A DNA stretch of 53,126 nt from Planctomycetota bacterium (lineage in GTDB: Bacteria; Planctomycetota; UBA11346): contig JACDEI010000036.1 in the NCBI GenBank assembly GCA_013816485.1, positions 1 to 53,126 of the forward strand, written 5' to 3'. Of the stretch, positions 1-8,008 are shown piece by piece; position 1 is the stretch's first letter, and every line of letters starts with the position of its first letter. The translations under genes were made by a program, and so were the position numbers. Below the pieces are notes generated by a model. That model saw nothing but the letters and a program-made list of their open reading frames with translations, did no database searches and had not been told where the DNA came from.

Positions 1-15
1 GCCCACGCCCCCAGG
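1..15. repeat. Fragment of class I palindrome, family C
   Basis: The window opens with gcccacgcccccagg, which matches the outer end of the right arm of the complete element at 40437-40560. The rest of the copy would lie before the window. Assignment rests on about 15 bases only. Confidence 0.45.
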
Positions 16-112
16 AAGGAACCACCCGGTCGGGCGGCTGCCTCACCGTCGTCAAGATTTCCTGCATGAGCCCCTGTCTGGCCGCGACCTCACGGTATCA
101 TCAAGGACAGCC

Positions 113-2398
113 ATGCTCGCCGACCAACTCATCCTCCAGGACTACATCACGACCAGGAACGGCGATGCCTTCGCCGAATTGGTGAAGCGCCACGCTGGCA
201 TGGTGTTCGGCACCTGTCGGCGCGTGCTGAGTGACCGCTCGCTCGCCGAGGACGCGGCGCAGGAGACCTTCGTGCACTTGCTGCGCAATCCCGCCGAGGT
301 CACCGGCTCGCTGGTCGGCTGGCTGCACAAGGTCGCGCACGGCAAGGCGGTCGATCTGGTGCGGCGCGAGGCGGCGCAGGGCCGACGCAAACAGCAGGCG
401 ATCCTGCCGCCGCCGGAACCGGAGCGGCCATGGGCGGAGATCAGCCCGATCCTTGATCAGGTGTTGGCAGAGTTGCCGGCAGAGCAACGCGAGGCGCTGG
501 TCGGTCACTATCTGCAAGGTGCGAACCAGGTCGAGTTGGCGGAGCAGCTCGGTGTCTCGCAACCGACCGTCAGTCGTCGCTTGCAGGCCGGCTTGGCGGC
601 GATGAAGGAGAAACTCGCGACGCGTGGCGTGGTCCATTCGGTGGGCGCGCTTGCGTTGCTGCTCGACCAGAGCGCGCTCACCACGGTGCCGATGACGCTC
701 GCGGGCGAACTCGGCAAGATGGCGCTCGCCGGTCAGGTCGGCGTCGGCGGCACGGTGGTGACCGGCAGCACGGTGGCGGCGACCGGCACGGCAGGATTGG
801 CGGTGAAGGTTGCACTCGTCGCGGCCGTCGTTGGTGGTGGTACGGTAGTGACGGTGCAGTCGGTGCGCGCACCAGCAGCGACACCAGTCATCGAACAAGA
901 GCTTCCCGCATGGCGCATGGTCGCCCCAGGTGACCATGGCAGCACGCCGGCGAAAGCTCCGCTGGCACCGGCCGACGTGGTCGACAGCCAAGGCCCATTC
1001 GTGTTGGTGGCGGCGTCGACCTTCGGTGGTGCCGGTGATGACGCGGTGATGGGCGTCGGTATTGCTCCGGACCACCGCATCATCGTTGGTGCCAACGTGC
1101 TCGATCCGCTGCTGCCAAGCGGCGTGAAAACCACGTTGCTGGGTCCGGCGGGAACGAAACAGGATGCGCCGCCTGCGCCCGCCGATCCGAAAAAGAAGGC
1201 ACCACCGCATCCGAGCCTGCGCGGCATGATCGCCTGCCTGTCGAGCGATGGCCGCACACTCCAAAGCGTCACTGCCTTCGGCTACGGCCAAGCGAAGATC
1301 GAAAAACTGCGCGTCGATGACCAGGGCGCGATCGTGGTGCTGGGCGACAACCTCAGCGGTGCCGATATCGGCGGCGGTCCGGGGCAGGGACGTTTTGTCG
1401 CCAAGCTCGACCCCACCGCGACCAAGCTGCAGTGGATCTTCTACCGCGCCAACACCACCGACTTCTCCTTCGACGCGAATGGCGATCTGGTGGTGCTCGC
1501 TGACCGCAAGCTCTCGCGCTTCGACAGCACGAGTGGAAAAGAGAAATGGACGGCGACGTGGAAGACCCACGGCGAGAACCGTCCCGGTGGCATGAGCGTC
1601 GATCCGAAAACCGGCATCACCACCGTGGTTGGTTACGGCATGACCAACACCGGCAAGGAACCCTACAAGGATCCCTACGCCTACGGTTTCGACCGCGAGG
1701 GCAAGCAGGTGTGGATGTTGTGGAATCCCGATCCCAAGCTCCAGGTCGATGCCAAGTTCGGCGGCAACGGCCTGATGGCGGACACCACCGGCTGGGTCGC
1801 GGGCGTCACCGATGACGGCAAGTTCCTGCTCTCGCTTTACGCCGATGGTGGCAACTCGGTGTGCACGCGTGATCCGGCGGATCCGTCCAAGCCCATTGAT
1901 CCCGCGGTGTTCAAGGACGTGCACCAGAACGGCCCGGGCTACGGCTTCAAAGGTGCGAGCAAGACCAGCGTGGTGTTCCGCGTTGATCCACTGACCGGCG
2001 CGTTGGAAAAAGGCACGTGGTTCTGCTCGTGGATGAGTCCGCAACAGGCCAATGGCCTGAGCATCGATGCCATCAGCGGCACCAATGGCCGGCACGTGCT
2101 GGTCGGCAGCTCCGCCAACGGGCTGCCGCTCAAACAACCGTGGTATCCCCACATCGCGGGTGCCTACCAGGGCGGCGGTTACGTCGCGGTCTTCGATGCC
2201 GGATTGAAGCTCCAGCAGTGCGGTTACTTCAGCAATTCCAACCTGCGCCACGTCGCAGTGCGCGATGGCTGGGTGGTGGCGGGCGGCACGATCAAACCGT
2301 CGACCAAGGCCGAGGAACCCGTGCGGCTGCACAAGCCGTTCCAGGCTGAAGCGGGGACGGAGCAGGACGGGTATATCGTGGTGCTGCGGGTGAAGTGA
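113..2398 (+). CDS. ECF-like sigma factor fused to membrane anchor and extracytoplasmic propeller domain
   Basis: Predicted 761 aa. Residues 15-85 look like sigma-70 region 2 (AEDAAQETFVHLLRN) and about 115-165 like region 4 (LPAEQREAL, then a VSQPTVSRRL helix-turn-helix). Residues about 228-250 form one hydrophobic span rich in Ala, Val and Gly. After it comes a Pro/Lys-rich linker (about 345-370) and a roughly 500-residue region with SBBP/PQQ-propeller-like strands (e.g. FGGAGDDAVMGVGI). Family knowledge says region 2 and 4 proteins bind promoter and RNA polymerase. The C-terminal half outside the membrane is inferred. It could sense the envelope directly, with no separate anti-sigma factor. 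AAGGAC lies 5 bases before the ATG, supporting this start. Such sigma factors with C-terminal extensions are typical of planctomycetes. No anti-sigma gene is adjacent. Confidence 0.85.
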   Translation: MLADQLILQDYITTRNGDAFAELVKRHAGMVFGTCRRVLSDRSLAEDAAQETFVHLLRNPAEVTGSLVGWLHKVAHGKAVDLVRREAAQGRRKQQAILPPPEPERPWAEISPILDQVLAELPAEQREALVGHYLQGANQVELAEQLGVSQPTVSRRLQAGLAAMKEKLATRGVVHSVGALALLLDQSALTTVPMTLAGELGKMALAGQVGVGGTVVTGSTVAATGTAGLAVKVALVAAVVGGGTVVTVQSVRAPAATPVIEQELPAWRMVAPGDHGSTPAKAPLAPADVVDSQGPFVLVAASTFGGAGDDAVMGVGIAPDHRIIVGANVLDPLLPSGVKTTLLGPAGTKQDAPPAPADPKKKAPPHPSLRGMIACLSSDGRTLQSVTAFGYGQAKIEKLRVDDQGAIVVLGDNLSGADIGGGPGQGRFVAKLDPTATKLQWIFYRANTTDFSFDANGDLVVLADRKLSRFDSTSGKEKWTATWKTHGENRPGGMSVDPKTGITTVVGYGMTNTGKEPYKDPYAYGFDREGKQVWMLWNPDPKLQVDAKFGGNGLMADTTGWVAGVTDDGKFLLSLYADGGNSVCTRDPADPSKPIDPAVFKDVHQNGPGYGFKGASKTSVVFRVDPLTGALEKGTWFCSWMSPQQANGLSIDAISGTNGRHVLVGSSANGLPLKQPWYPHIAGAYQGGGYVAVFDAGLKLQQCGYFSNSNLRHVAVRDGWVVAGGTIKPSTKAEEPVRLHKPFQAEAGTEQDGYIVVLRVK

Positions 2399-2413
2399 GT
2401 GGGATGGGCCACT

Positions 2414-2553
2414 GACTACAGGCTACGGGCCACAGGTCTCGAACCGATAGTCCGTAGCCTGTAGTCTGTAGCCGTGAGGAGGCAGGCCACAGATTACAGA
2501 CTACAGACTACAGGTTTCGAACCGGTGGTCCGTAGCCTGTAGCCTGTAGCCTG
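2414..2553. repeat. Class II tandem-repeat hairpin pair (7-bp unit)
   Basis: Two successive stem-loops lie between the sigma-fusion and dioxygenase genes. In the first, gactacaggctacgg (2414-2428) pairs perfectly with 2452-2466. In the second, 2498-2514 (agactac/agactac units) pairs with 2530-2553 (tagcctg units). The arms repeat every 7 bases, and both loops carry a similar ggtYtcgaaccg core. The two hairpins are diverged copies of each other. Confidence 0.8.
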
Positions 2554-2604
2554 CTCAACGGTCCCCGCTTGTCGTCTTCGCAAGCAACGTCAGCGTCATC
2601 CGCA

Positions 2605-3378
2605 ATGCCTGACCTGCTCCCGACGCTGTTCCTCTCCCACGGCGCACCCGACGTGGTGCTGCGCGATACGCCGGCGTCGGCGTTCCTGCGTGGACTGGCG
2701 GCGACGTTGCCACGCCCACGTGCGATCGTGGTCGCCTCCGCCCATTGGGAGGAGGACAGCGTCACGGTCGAGACCGGTCGCACGCCCACGACCATTCATG
2801 ACTTTGGCGGTTTTCCCGCGGAGTTGTACCGTCAGCGCTACGCCGCGCCGGGCGACAGCACGCTCGCTGCGCGCATCGGCGCGATGCTCACCGACGCCGG
2901 CCTCAAGCCGCGTACGCGCGAACGTGGATTTGATCACGGCGTGTGGACGCCGCTGCTGCTGGCGTGGCCCGCTGCTGACATCCCGGTGGTGGCGGTGTCG
3001 TTGGTGCGCGATGGTGATGCGGCGACTCATCATCGCATTGGACTTGCGCTCGCGTCGCTGCGTTCGCAGGGCGTGCTGGTGATCGGCTCCGGTTCGGCGG
3101 TGCACAACCTGGGCGTGCTCGCTCCTGGTCAGCCGCCAGCTTCCTGGGCAGCATCCTTCGAGGAGTGGTTGGTGCGTGCGGTTGAAGCCGGTGATGCGCC
3201 AGCGCTCACCACGTGGCTCACGTCGGCACCGGATGCGCGCTACGCCCACCCGACGCCGGATCATCTGATGCCGCTGTTGGTCGCCTTCGGTGCCGCCGGT
3301 GCGAATGCCAAAGGCCGCGTCCTTCACCGCTCGTGGGACTACGGCAACATCGCGATGGCGTCGTTCGCATTCGGCTGA
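2605..3378 (+). CDS. DODA-type extradiol dioxygenase (LigB/YgiD superfamily)
   Basis: Predicted 257 aa, the usual size for 4,5-DOPA extradiol dioxygenase-type proteins, which open aromatic catechol rings using a single metal ion. Family motifs are present in order: SHGAP near residue 12, SAHWE near 50, FDHGVWTPLL near 112 and YAHPTPDHLMPLL near 215. These carry the conserved histidines of the metal and active site. A TTG 36 bases upstream (2569) would add 12 Ser/Ala-rich residues; I prefer the ATG because homologues begin close to the SHGAP strand. No strong ribosome binding site is visible. It stands alone, with no other aromatic-degradation gene nearby, so the true substrate is unknown. Confidence 0.85.
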   Translation: MPDLLPTLFLSHGAPDVVLRDTPASAFLRGLAATLPRPRAIVVASAHWEEDSVTVETGRTPTTIHDFGGFPAELYRQRYAAPGDSTLAARIGAMLTDAGLKPRTRERGFDHGVWTPLLLAWPAADIPVVAVSLVRDGDAATHHRIGLALASLRSQGVLVIGSGSAVHNLGVLAPGQPPASWAASFEEWLVRAVEAGDAPALTTWLTSAPDARYAHPTPDHLMPLLVAFGAAGANAKGRVLHRSWDYGNIAMASFAFG

Positions 3379-3436
3379 GAGACGTTCCCAGGCCACTTCT
3401 TTCAAACCGTTTTTCTCAAACCGGTTCTCTCAGAAG

Positions 3437-3452
3437 CGGTCTGAAAAGACCG
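3437..3452 (+). terminator. Hairpin with GAAA loop downstream of dioxygenase gene
   Basis: cggtctgaaaagaccg forms a 6-bp stem closed by a GAAA tetraloop, 58 bases after the dioxygenase stop codon, followed by aaatt. It could act as a transcript end or 3' stabiliser. There is no clear T tract, so the call is tentative. Confidence 0.35.
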
Positions 3453-3458
3453 AAATTC

Positions 3459-3560
3459 ACATGGAGGACCGGAGAACCGGAGAGAAGCAAGAAACGAAGT
3501 GTTGATGAACAGCCGAGGTTTCGCCGCGCTGTTTTCCTCCGGTCCTCCGGTCCTCCATGT
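3459..3560. repeat. Class II tandem-repeat hairpin (8-bp unit)
   Basis: The left arm starting acatggaggaccgg (3459-3480) is made of GGAGRACC units. The right arm (3535-3560) is cctccggt units ending in ccatgt. The arms are imperfect reverse complements with an 8-base period and a loop of about 55 bases. The outer edges (acatgg/ccatgt) match the copy at 9627-9923. Confidence 0.8.
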
Positions 3561-3595
3561 CGGTCCTGCCTTTCCGGATAGCTTCTCAAACTGCA

Positions 3596-3652
3596 AAGGC
3601 CACCAGACATCAGCGACGGAACCTTTCCGTTTTGCTGACATCCGGTGGCCTT
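3596..3652. terminator. Long hairpin between convergent genes
   Basis: aaggccaccagacatcagc (3596-3614) pairs with 3634-3652 at 16 of 19 positions. The loop holds a second perfect small hairpin, acggaa-cct-ttccgt. It lies between the stop codons of the convergent dioxygenase gene and the small outer-membrane-like gene, so a bidirectional terminator is plausible. It could equally be a repeat-family member. Confidence 0.4.
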
Positions 3653-3759
3653 GGCAGTGCTGGTTGTGGGCCCAGCAAAAGGGCTCGTTGAAGAAACACA
3701 GAAAAAGCCGCCCGCTGGCCTGCATTACCGGCATAGCGGAACGGCGCTGCGTTCAGCGA

Positions 3760-4272
3760 TCAGAACTGGAAGCCGTAACCGGCACCCACGCTAAATGCAG
3801 GTTCGACGTCGTCGTCGCCGCGTTTTTCCTCTTCGATCACGCCGACGGTGCCGATGACTTCGAGGAAGTGGCGACCGCGTTGTGAAGGCATCAGATCGAA
3901 GTGCCAGATCGCCATCGCGTCTGCACCCCAACCGTAATCATCACTATTGTGATTTACCACGCGTGGGCCGACGGTGATGGCGTGGCGTTCCGGCAGGTCG
4001 AAGAACTGCAGTTCCCAGCCGACCGAGGCGCCGAATCCCACATCACGATCCTCGTTGATAAAGACTTCCGGACGCACCATCAGTTGGTAGGGGCCGAAAC
4101 GCCATTCGACGGCTACGCCGGGTTCGAAGCCAGCGGTGCCGATCAGTGCCTGGGCGACCAGTCTGGGAATCCCATTATTGCGCTCATGAACGTCCGCATG
4201 GGCGGCAAAGAGTGCGCAGGTGGTGCCGATGAGCAGTGTGGGGACGAGGACGAGAGCTTGAGGCAGGGGCAT
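3760..4272 (-). CDS. Putative small outer-membrane beta-barrel protein
   Basis: Predicted 170 aa. The first 27 residues look like a signal peptide (hydrophobic stretch, then CALFAAHA). The mature part alternates hydrophobic and polar residues in short strands, is Gly- and aromatic-rich, and ends GAGYGFQF; a C-terminal Phe is common in outer-membrane barrels. No named family was recognised. The start was set at the ATG preceded by GGAG (8 bases), giving a proper signal peptide; an upstream extension (to 4335) would run into the preceding gene's stop. It follows the BON/coiled-coil lipoprotein gene by 59 bases on the same strand, so the two are probably cotranscribed. An envelope role is inferred. 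Confidence 0.6.
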   Translation of the reverse strand: MPLPQALVLVPTLLIGTTCALFAAHADVHERNNGIPRLVAQALIGTAGFEPGVAVEWRFGPYQLMVRPEVFINEDRDVGFGASVGWELQFFDLPERHAITVGPRVVNHNSDDYGWGADAMAIWHFDLMPSQRGRHFLEVIGTVGVIEEEKRGDDDVEPAFSVGAGYGFQF

Positions 4273-4331
4273 GAGCAACTCCGTGATGGGTAAGGGTAGA
4301 TTGAAAACGGATGAAGGTCTGAGAGCGGGCA

Positions 4332-5228
4332 TCACTGGATCGCCAGCTGGTCTTCTACACGCATGACGCCAGAAATCTTGCCCGCGTCGGTGACCACCGT
4401 CCGGCGCGTAGTGTCATTGGGAACCTTCCCGCTGAGCACCACCACGCCCTTGTTCGTGACCACGGTCACGCCACGGGTCGGCTCGCCATGTTTGGCAATG
4501 TTGTTGCGGACAGCGGCGGAGATTTGCATGTCCTTCTCGTTCGTGACGGCTTCGGTCTCACGCTCATTGTCCGTGCGTTTCTGGCTCTGACTGGCGAGCT
4601 GATCGAGCTTGACGGTGGTCTGGTTGGTGACGGCGAGCTTTTCTTCGCGTGCCTGGCGGTCGGCCTGCTCGCGACGCTGCGCGATAGCAGCCTTCTCTTT
4701 GGCTTCACCAGCATCGACGTTGGCGATGCGCTTCGCCGCAGCTTGATTCGCCGCGACGATGTCGACTTCGGCCTTGGCGATCTTATCAGCGGCCTTGCTC
4801 TTCACTTCGGCGGTCTTGCTCTCGGTCTCGGCCTTCACGCGGGTCGCTTCCTCACCATTCAGGCTCGCGAGCTTGGCTTCGCTCTCCAACATGATGCGAT
4901 CACACTCGCGCTTGCTCGTTGCGCGGGCGTCGTCCTGGCGTGCTTTGAGCGGTTGGACCTGTTCATCACGTTCAAGGGTGATGCGCTCGCGTTCCAGCTT
5001 CGCTTTGTTTTCAACCTGGCTCTCCTCGAAGGAGAGGGCGGTCATTTTCTGCTGCAGATCACGTTCGATCACCTGCTCACGACGTTCTTGTTCCATGCGG
5101 ATGGCATCGGCCTGGGACTTGGTTTGCTCCGATTTATCCGGGTAGTGGGCGCGATCGTCGTTGTTGCAGCCGACCACGGCACAGGCAGCGACCAGGGTGG
5201 GGATGAGAAAGAGATGGGCGAAACGCAT
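4332..5228 (-). CDS. Coiled-coil lipoprotein with C-terminal BON domain
   Basis: Predicted 298 aa. The lipobox-like VGC near residue 21 follows a hydrophobic N-terminus, indicating a lipid-anchored envelope protein. Residues about 30-225 are a highly charged Glu/Lys/Arg/Ala/Gln helix, probably one long coiled coil. Residues about 230-298 match the BON pattern (ISAAVRNNI, VTVVTNKGVVVLSGKV, RRTVVTDAGKISGVMRVEDQL). BON domains are thought to contact membranes and occur in osmotic/envelope stress proteins such as OsmY. A sigma-54-like motif lies 35 bases upstream. First of a likely two-gene operon with the barrel-like gene. A second BON lipoprotein is 1 kb away. Confidence 0.8.
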   Translation of the reverse strand: MRFAHLFLIPTLVAACAVVGCNNDDRAHYPDKSEQTKSQADAIRMEQERREQVIERDLQQKMTALSFEESQVENKAKLERERITLERDEQVQPLKARQDDARATSKRECDRIMLESEAKLASLNGEEATRVKAETESKTAEVKSKAADKIAKAEVDIVAANQAAAKRIANVDAGEAKEKAAIAQRREQADRQAREEKLAVTNQTTVKLDQLASQSQKRTDNERETEAVTNEKDMQISAAVRNNIAKHGEPTRGVTVVTNKGVVVLSGKVPNDTTRRTVVTDAGKISGVMRVEDQLAIQ

Positions 5229-5263
5229 AGCAGGTTTCCTTGTGAGTGGTTTCGCTGCTGCTC

Positions 5264-5279
5264 TGCGCTAGGTGTGCCA
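5264..5279 (-). promoter_or_regulatory. Candidate sigma-54 (-24/-12) promoter of BON lipoprotein gene
   Basis: On the minus strand the sequence is TGGCACACCTAGCGCA: GG and GC separated by exactly 10 bases, with the consensus TGGCAC at -24. It is 35 bases upstream of the start codon at 5228. The -12 half is weaker than the consensus TTGC. Confidence 0.45.
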
Positions 5280-5487
5280 GTACCTGCCGCGGGCGTGCCG
5301 CGAACGAGCCTTCGCGGACGCAAACACTTGCGTTGTTAGGACTTAGAATAATTCAACTCGCCGCAGTGCTGATCAGGCGCCGGATACGGAGCCGCCCCGG
5401 CCCCTTCACTCCGCAGACCACGATCCGTGCGAGTCGTGCAGCTTGCAGGTGCTGATCCAGTGGCTGATGCACTGGCTTTCAAACTTC

Positions 5488-6006
5488 TCAGCCGCTCGCC
5501 GTTGGCGCGTCCTCTGGCGTGGAGCCGATGGCGTCCAGTCCGACGTGTCCCATGGTCTCGATGATCCGTTCGCGCAGTGCCGCATCGTCGCAGCGAGCTG
5601 ATAGGATGATCTTCCCGGCTTTCAGCGCGGCATCGTATTGGGCGAGGTAGGCATCCGGGATGCCCATCTCCTCGATCATCGCACCATGGAGGTTGCCCAA
5701 CGAGCGGCCGACAGCGATACCGGTAAGAAAGCCAAGGATCGGGCCCGCGGCGACAAAGAGTCCGATCCCAGGGATTGCCAAAGCGCCAAGACCGGCGAGC
5801 CAACCAATCCCGCCACCGATATTGCCGCCGGAAAAGGAACCATGTGCGGCGTTGGCGTTGATCTCAGCCGCCAAGTCTCCGCTGGCACGTTGGTCAGCGG
5901 CAAGCACCGACACGTGATCGCTGGCGATCCCGATTTCAGCCAGTGCCGCCATGGTTCTCACCACATGGGCGTGATCGGTGGCGATAGCGTAGCTGAAATA
6001 GTTCAT
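5488..6006 (-). CDS. Glycine-zipper membrane-associated protein, paralogue 1
   Basis: Predicted 172 aa. The N-terminal ~60 residues form an alpha/beta ferredoxin-like fold pattern (YAIATDHAHVVRTMAALAEIGI). A central hydrophobic Gly/Ala/Pro segment follows (GGGIGWLAGLGALAIPGIGLFVAAGPILGFLTG) and a C-terminal alpha/beta part (IPDAYLAQYDAALKAGKIILSARC). The family resembles general-stress proteins with an N-terminal YflT/DUF1269-like region, but no function is established. Two paralogues lie at 6904-7488 and 13898-14440 with the same order of parts, including the IPGxGxFxAAGPIL core. Start set at the ATG of MNYFSY, with AGAGG just upstream. A 180-base hairpin occupies its leader region. Confidence 0.75.
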   Translation of the reverse strand: MNYFSYAIATDHAHVVRTMAALAEIGIASDHVSVLAADQRASGDLAAEINANAAHGSFSGGNIGGGIGWLAGLGALAIPGIGLFVAAGPILGFLTGIAVGRSLGNLHGAMIEEMGIPDAYLAQYDAALKAGKIILSARCDDAALRERIIETMGHVGLDAIGSTPEDAPTASG

Positions 6007-6016
6007 GGGACCTCTA

Positions 6017-6196
6017 AGAGGCGGTTTCACGGCTCATTCCTACTGCGCCCCGCCCTCGTCGGCTGCGGCGGCGTCAGACGAACCATTTGGTGCTCAACAT
6101 GGCCTACGGCCATGCCTCCGCTCCAAATGGCCCGTCTTCCTTGCCTCGCTCGACGATGACTGGGCTCGCTACGGAATGAGCCGAGAAACCGCCTCT
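6017..6196. repeat. 180-bp imperfect long palindrome upstream of paralogue 1
   Basis: The ends (6017-6040 and 6173-6196, sharing agaggcggtttc) are inverted copies matching at 23 of 24 bases. Similarity continues inwards with interruptions (agacgaaccatttggtg against 6112-6136) to the apex atggcctacggccat. The element begins 11 bases upstream of the start codon at 6006, so the transcript leader of that gene would be mostly one long hairpin. It could be a structured leader or a MITE-like insertion. Confidence 0.7.
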
Positions 6197-6205
6197 AATG
6201 AGCGA

Positions 6206-6233
6206 TGCCTACCCAGGGCGTCCTGGGTAGGCA
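6206..6233. terminator. 12-bp perfect hairpin downstream of BON lipoprotein 2
   Basis: tgcctacccagg and cctgggtaggca flank a 4-base loop (gcgt). It lies 25 bases beyond the stop of the minus-strand BON lipoprotein gene. There is no T tract, so termination by hairpin alone is inferred. Confidence 0.45.
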
Positions 6234-6257
6234 CATCAGGTTCTGCGTCTGAGTCGT

Positions 6258-6731
6258 TTACTGGGTGACGACTTCCAACTGGTTGTCGACCCGCTGCACC
6301 CCAGGGGTGCGCTCGGCGATGGTCATGATCTTGCTGCGTTCCGCGCTGGTAGCGACCGGGCCACGCAAGGTCACCACACCATCCTTGGTGATGATCTTGG
6401 CGTTCTGGGCCTTCACCGACATCTCCGGTTCCGCCACCACCGCTTTGCGGACCGCTGCGGTGATTGAGGTGTCGGCCGCACTCATCCCCTGGTCGAGGGG
6501 CGTCACCGTGGTGCCATCATCGCGGGCGTTCTTCGCCGTATTGTCGGCTGGTGAAACGACCACCGGCTTGTCAGCAGTGGTAGTCGGCGTTTTGCCAGGG
6601 TTGTCATAGGTCGTCGACGACGCCGGCATGGTCGCCGGCGCGGGTGTCGTCTTCTTGGCCATATCATCGTTGCCGCAGCCCACCAGGGCGACGGCAAGGG
6701 CGGCAGTGATGAGGGGGAGTTGGATGCGCAT
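6258..6731 (-). CDS. BON-domain lipoprotein 2
   Basis: Predicted 157 aa. A hydrophobic N-terminus ending ALVGCGND gives a lipobox with Cys about residue 19. Then comes a low-complexity Thr/Pro/Ala/Asp linker (residues 20-85), and a BON domain (about 88-157: DTSITAAVRKAVVAEPEM, IITKDGVVTLRGPV, VQRVDNQLEVV). The protein is probably lipid-anchored with the BON domain on a flexible tether. Start chosen at MRIQLPLI, which has AGGA 8 bases upstream and yields a signal peptide; 29 further in-frame residues upstream look non-coding. It sits between two glycine-zipper paralogues on the same strand, and shares its BON domain with the protein at 4332-5228. Confidence 0.8.
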   Translation of the reverse strand: MRIQLPLITAALAVALVGCGNDDMAKKTTPAPATMPASSTTYDNPGKTPTTTADKPVVVSPADNTAKNARDDGTTVTPLDQGMSAADTSITAAVRKAVVAEPEMSVKAQNAKIITKDGVVTLRGPVATSAERSKIMTIAERTPGVQRVDNQLEVVTQ

Positions 6732-6812
6732 GATGAGTTCCTGGAGTGGTGAGGGTGGGGAAACGGGTCGGATACGGATGGATACAGCGGGAAATCCACG
6801 CGATGGAACAGC

Positions 6813-6875
6813 GCGCACCAGAGGTCGCGTCAGCGGTTGGCTGAATCTCTTCGGAGTGCTGAGTCTCTGGTGCGC
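6813..6875. terminator. 11-bp stem-loop downstream of glycine-zipper paralogue 2
   Basis: gcgcaccagag (6813-6823) and ctctggtgcgc (6865-6875) are perfect reverse complements. A further short pairing, tcagc with gctga, lies inside. It sits between the stop at 6904 and the next start at 6731 on the minus strand. No T tract is visible. Confidence 0.4.
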
Positions 6876-6903
6876 CAGTTCCGGTCGATCGCAGAACGAA
6901 CGC

Positions 6904-7488
6904 TCAGCGTCCGCCGATCTGCGTGGTCTTCATGGATGGCGCTTGGGCGGCAGCTTCCTTGGCGGCAGGATCCTTGGCGGTCGCTTCGCTGGCGGAGCTG
7001 ATGTCTTCGGCACCGGCATCCTTGAGCACCTGCTTGGCTTTGGTCGTCCAGTCGCCGTCGTCGGCATGTACCGAGATCAGGATCCGGCCTTCGCGGATCT
7101 TGCCCTCGTACCGTTTGGCTTCGAACTCGGGGATGCCCATGCCGATCAGCGAGCCGGTCAGGCCGCCAGCAGCCGCACCGATCGCCGCACCGCCCAGCAA
7201 GGCCAGGATCGGGCCAGCGGCGATGAAGGGGCCGACGCCTGGAATCGCCAGCAGGCCGATGCCGGCCATCCAGCCGAGTGCACCGCCGAGCACGCCGCCG
7301 GAGACCCCACCAGCGACAGCACCTTCCGGGGCCTTGGTGTTCTTCTCATGGGCGAAATCGCGACTGTTGCTCTTGTCGGGGAACAACACCGAAATGTCGG
7401 AACCACGAAAGCCGGCGTTCTGCAGGGCTTTGACGATGACGTCGGCCTGGATGTCGGTGGCAGCTAAGGCGTAGATGGACGTGGACAT
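6904..7488 (-). CDS. Glycine-zipper membrane-associated protein, paralogue 2
   Basis: Predicted 194 aa with the same plan as its paralogues: an N-terminal alpha/beta part (MSTSIYALAATDIQADVIVKALQ, DISVLFPDK), a long Gly/Ala-rich hydrophobic core (about 60-115, with LAIPGVGPFIAAGPILALLGG), and a C-terminal alpha/beta part (IPEFEAKRYEGKIREGRILISV). It then has an Ala/Lys/Glu-rich tail of about 45 residues that the others lack. CAGGAG lies 7 bases before the chosen ATG. Upstream in-frame codons look non-coding. Possibly cotranscribed with BON lipoprotein 2 (172-base gap holding a hairpin). Function unknown; a stress or membrane role is inferred from the genomic company. Confidence 0.75.
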   Translation of the reverse strand: MSTSIYALAATDIQADVIVKALQNAGFRGSDISVLFPDKSNSRDFAHEKNTKAPEGAVAGGVSGGVLGGALGWMAGIGLLAIPGVGPFIAAGPILALLGGAAIGAAAGGLTGSLIGMGIPEFEAKRYEGKIREGRILISVHADDGDWTTKAKQVLKDAGAEDISSASEATAKDPAAKEAAAQAPSMKTTQIGGR

Positions 7489-7568
7489 GGAAAACTCCTG
7501 AGGGTGTGGCGACGGATCGCCGAGGACAGAACGCGGGCGACCGGATGGTGCCGCGTTGACCTGCACAG

Positions 7569-7584
7569 AACACATGGCGTGCCA
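7569..7584 (-). promoter_or_regulatory. Weak sigma-54-like motif upstream of paralogue 2
   Basis: Minus-strand TGGCACGCCATGTGTT has a perfect -24 TGGCACG, but the -12 pair is GT instead of GC at the required 10-base spacing. It is 80 bases upstream of the start at 7488. Listed because of the better matches at neighbouring genes. Confidence 0.25.
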
Positions 7585-7949
7585 GATCCACCGCCTGCTG
7601 GGACGGATCCCTGCAGGCGGTGTCGGGGCAGAGCGTTACCACGCGTATGGCCTATCGCGGCAGTGTGCGACCGGTGGTGGTGGTCGTGCAATCGGCCCGA
7701 TCATGGGCGGGGAGATTCGTGATCCTGCACGTTGATGGCGTCGGTTCCCGGTCAGGTCTCATTCCGATATTGTTGAACCAACGAAACAGATTCTTCAACA
7801 AGACGGCACGACAGAGGAAGAGAAATGGCCCTTCCGGTGTGCCAGAATGCGCTTCTTGGTGTCTTCGTGCCGTCGTGATGAAAAGTCTCTCCCGCGCATC
7901 CGGCTGGGTTTGACCGCATTGGGTATCGCCTAGTGATGCCCCTGGGCGA

Positions 7950-7965
7950 TGGCATGGCAGGTGCT
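7950..7965 (+). promoter_or_regulatory. Candidate sigma-54 promoter of CBS-domain gene
   Basis: TGGCATGGCAGGTGCT has GG-N10-GC spacing and lies 43 bases before the ATG at 8009. It matches the site at 14677-14692 at 14 of 16 positions. Confidence 0.45.
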
Positions 7966-8008
7966 CAGCAGCCAGCAGTAAACGAGTCCCTTGCGCCCGG
8001 AGTCTGCC

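Larger units (their letters stand above)
7489..8008. other. Divergent intergenic region with hairpin
   Basis: About 520 bases between divergent genes. It contains a weak and a better sigma-54-like motif (listed separately) and an 8-bp stem, ccgcctgc (7591-7598) with gcaggcgg (7613-7620). The rest (about 7690-7940) shows no convincing open frame with a ribosome site and no repeat I could recognise. Confidence 0.5.

Noticed and set aside
101..2332. Very long open frame antisense to the sigma-propeller gene, and similar ones opposite 19963-25269, 32861-35473 and 40586-44668
   Set aside because: High-GC codon bias of the real genes keeps antisense frames open; their products are Arg/His/Gln-rich without motifs, whereas the opposite strand encodes clear families.
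2443..2526. ggtYtcgaaccg cores resembling a tRNA T-arm
   Set aside because: No acceptor, D or anticodon arms around them; the sequence is the loop of a tandem-repeat hairpin.
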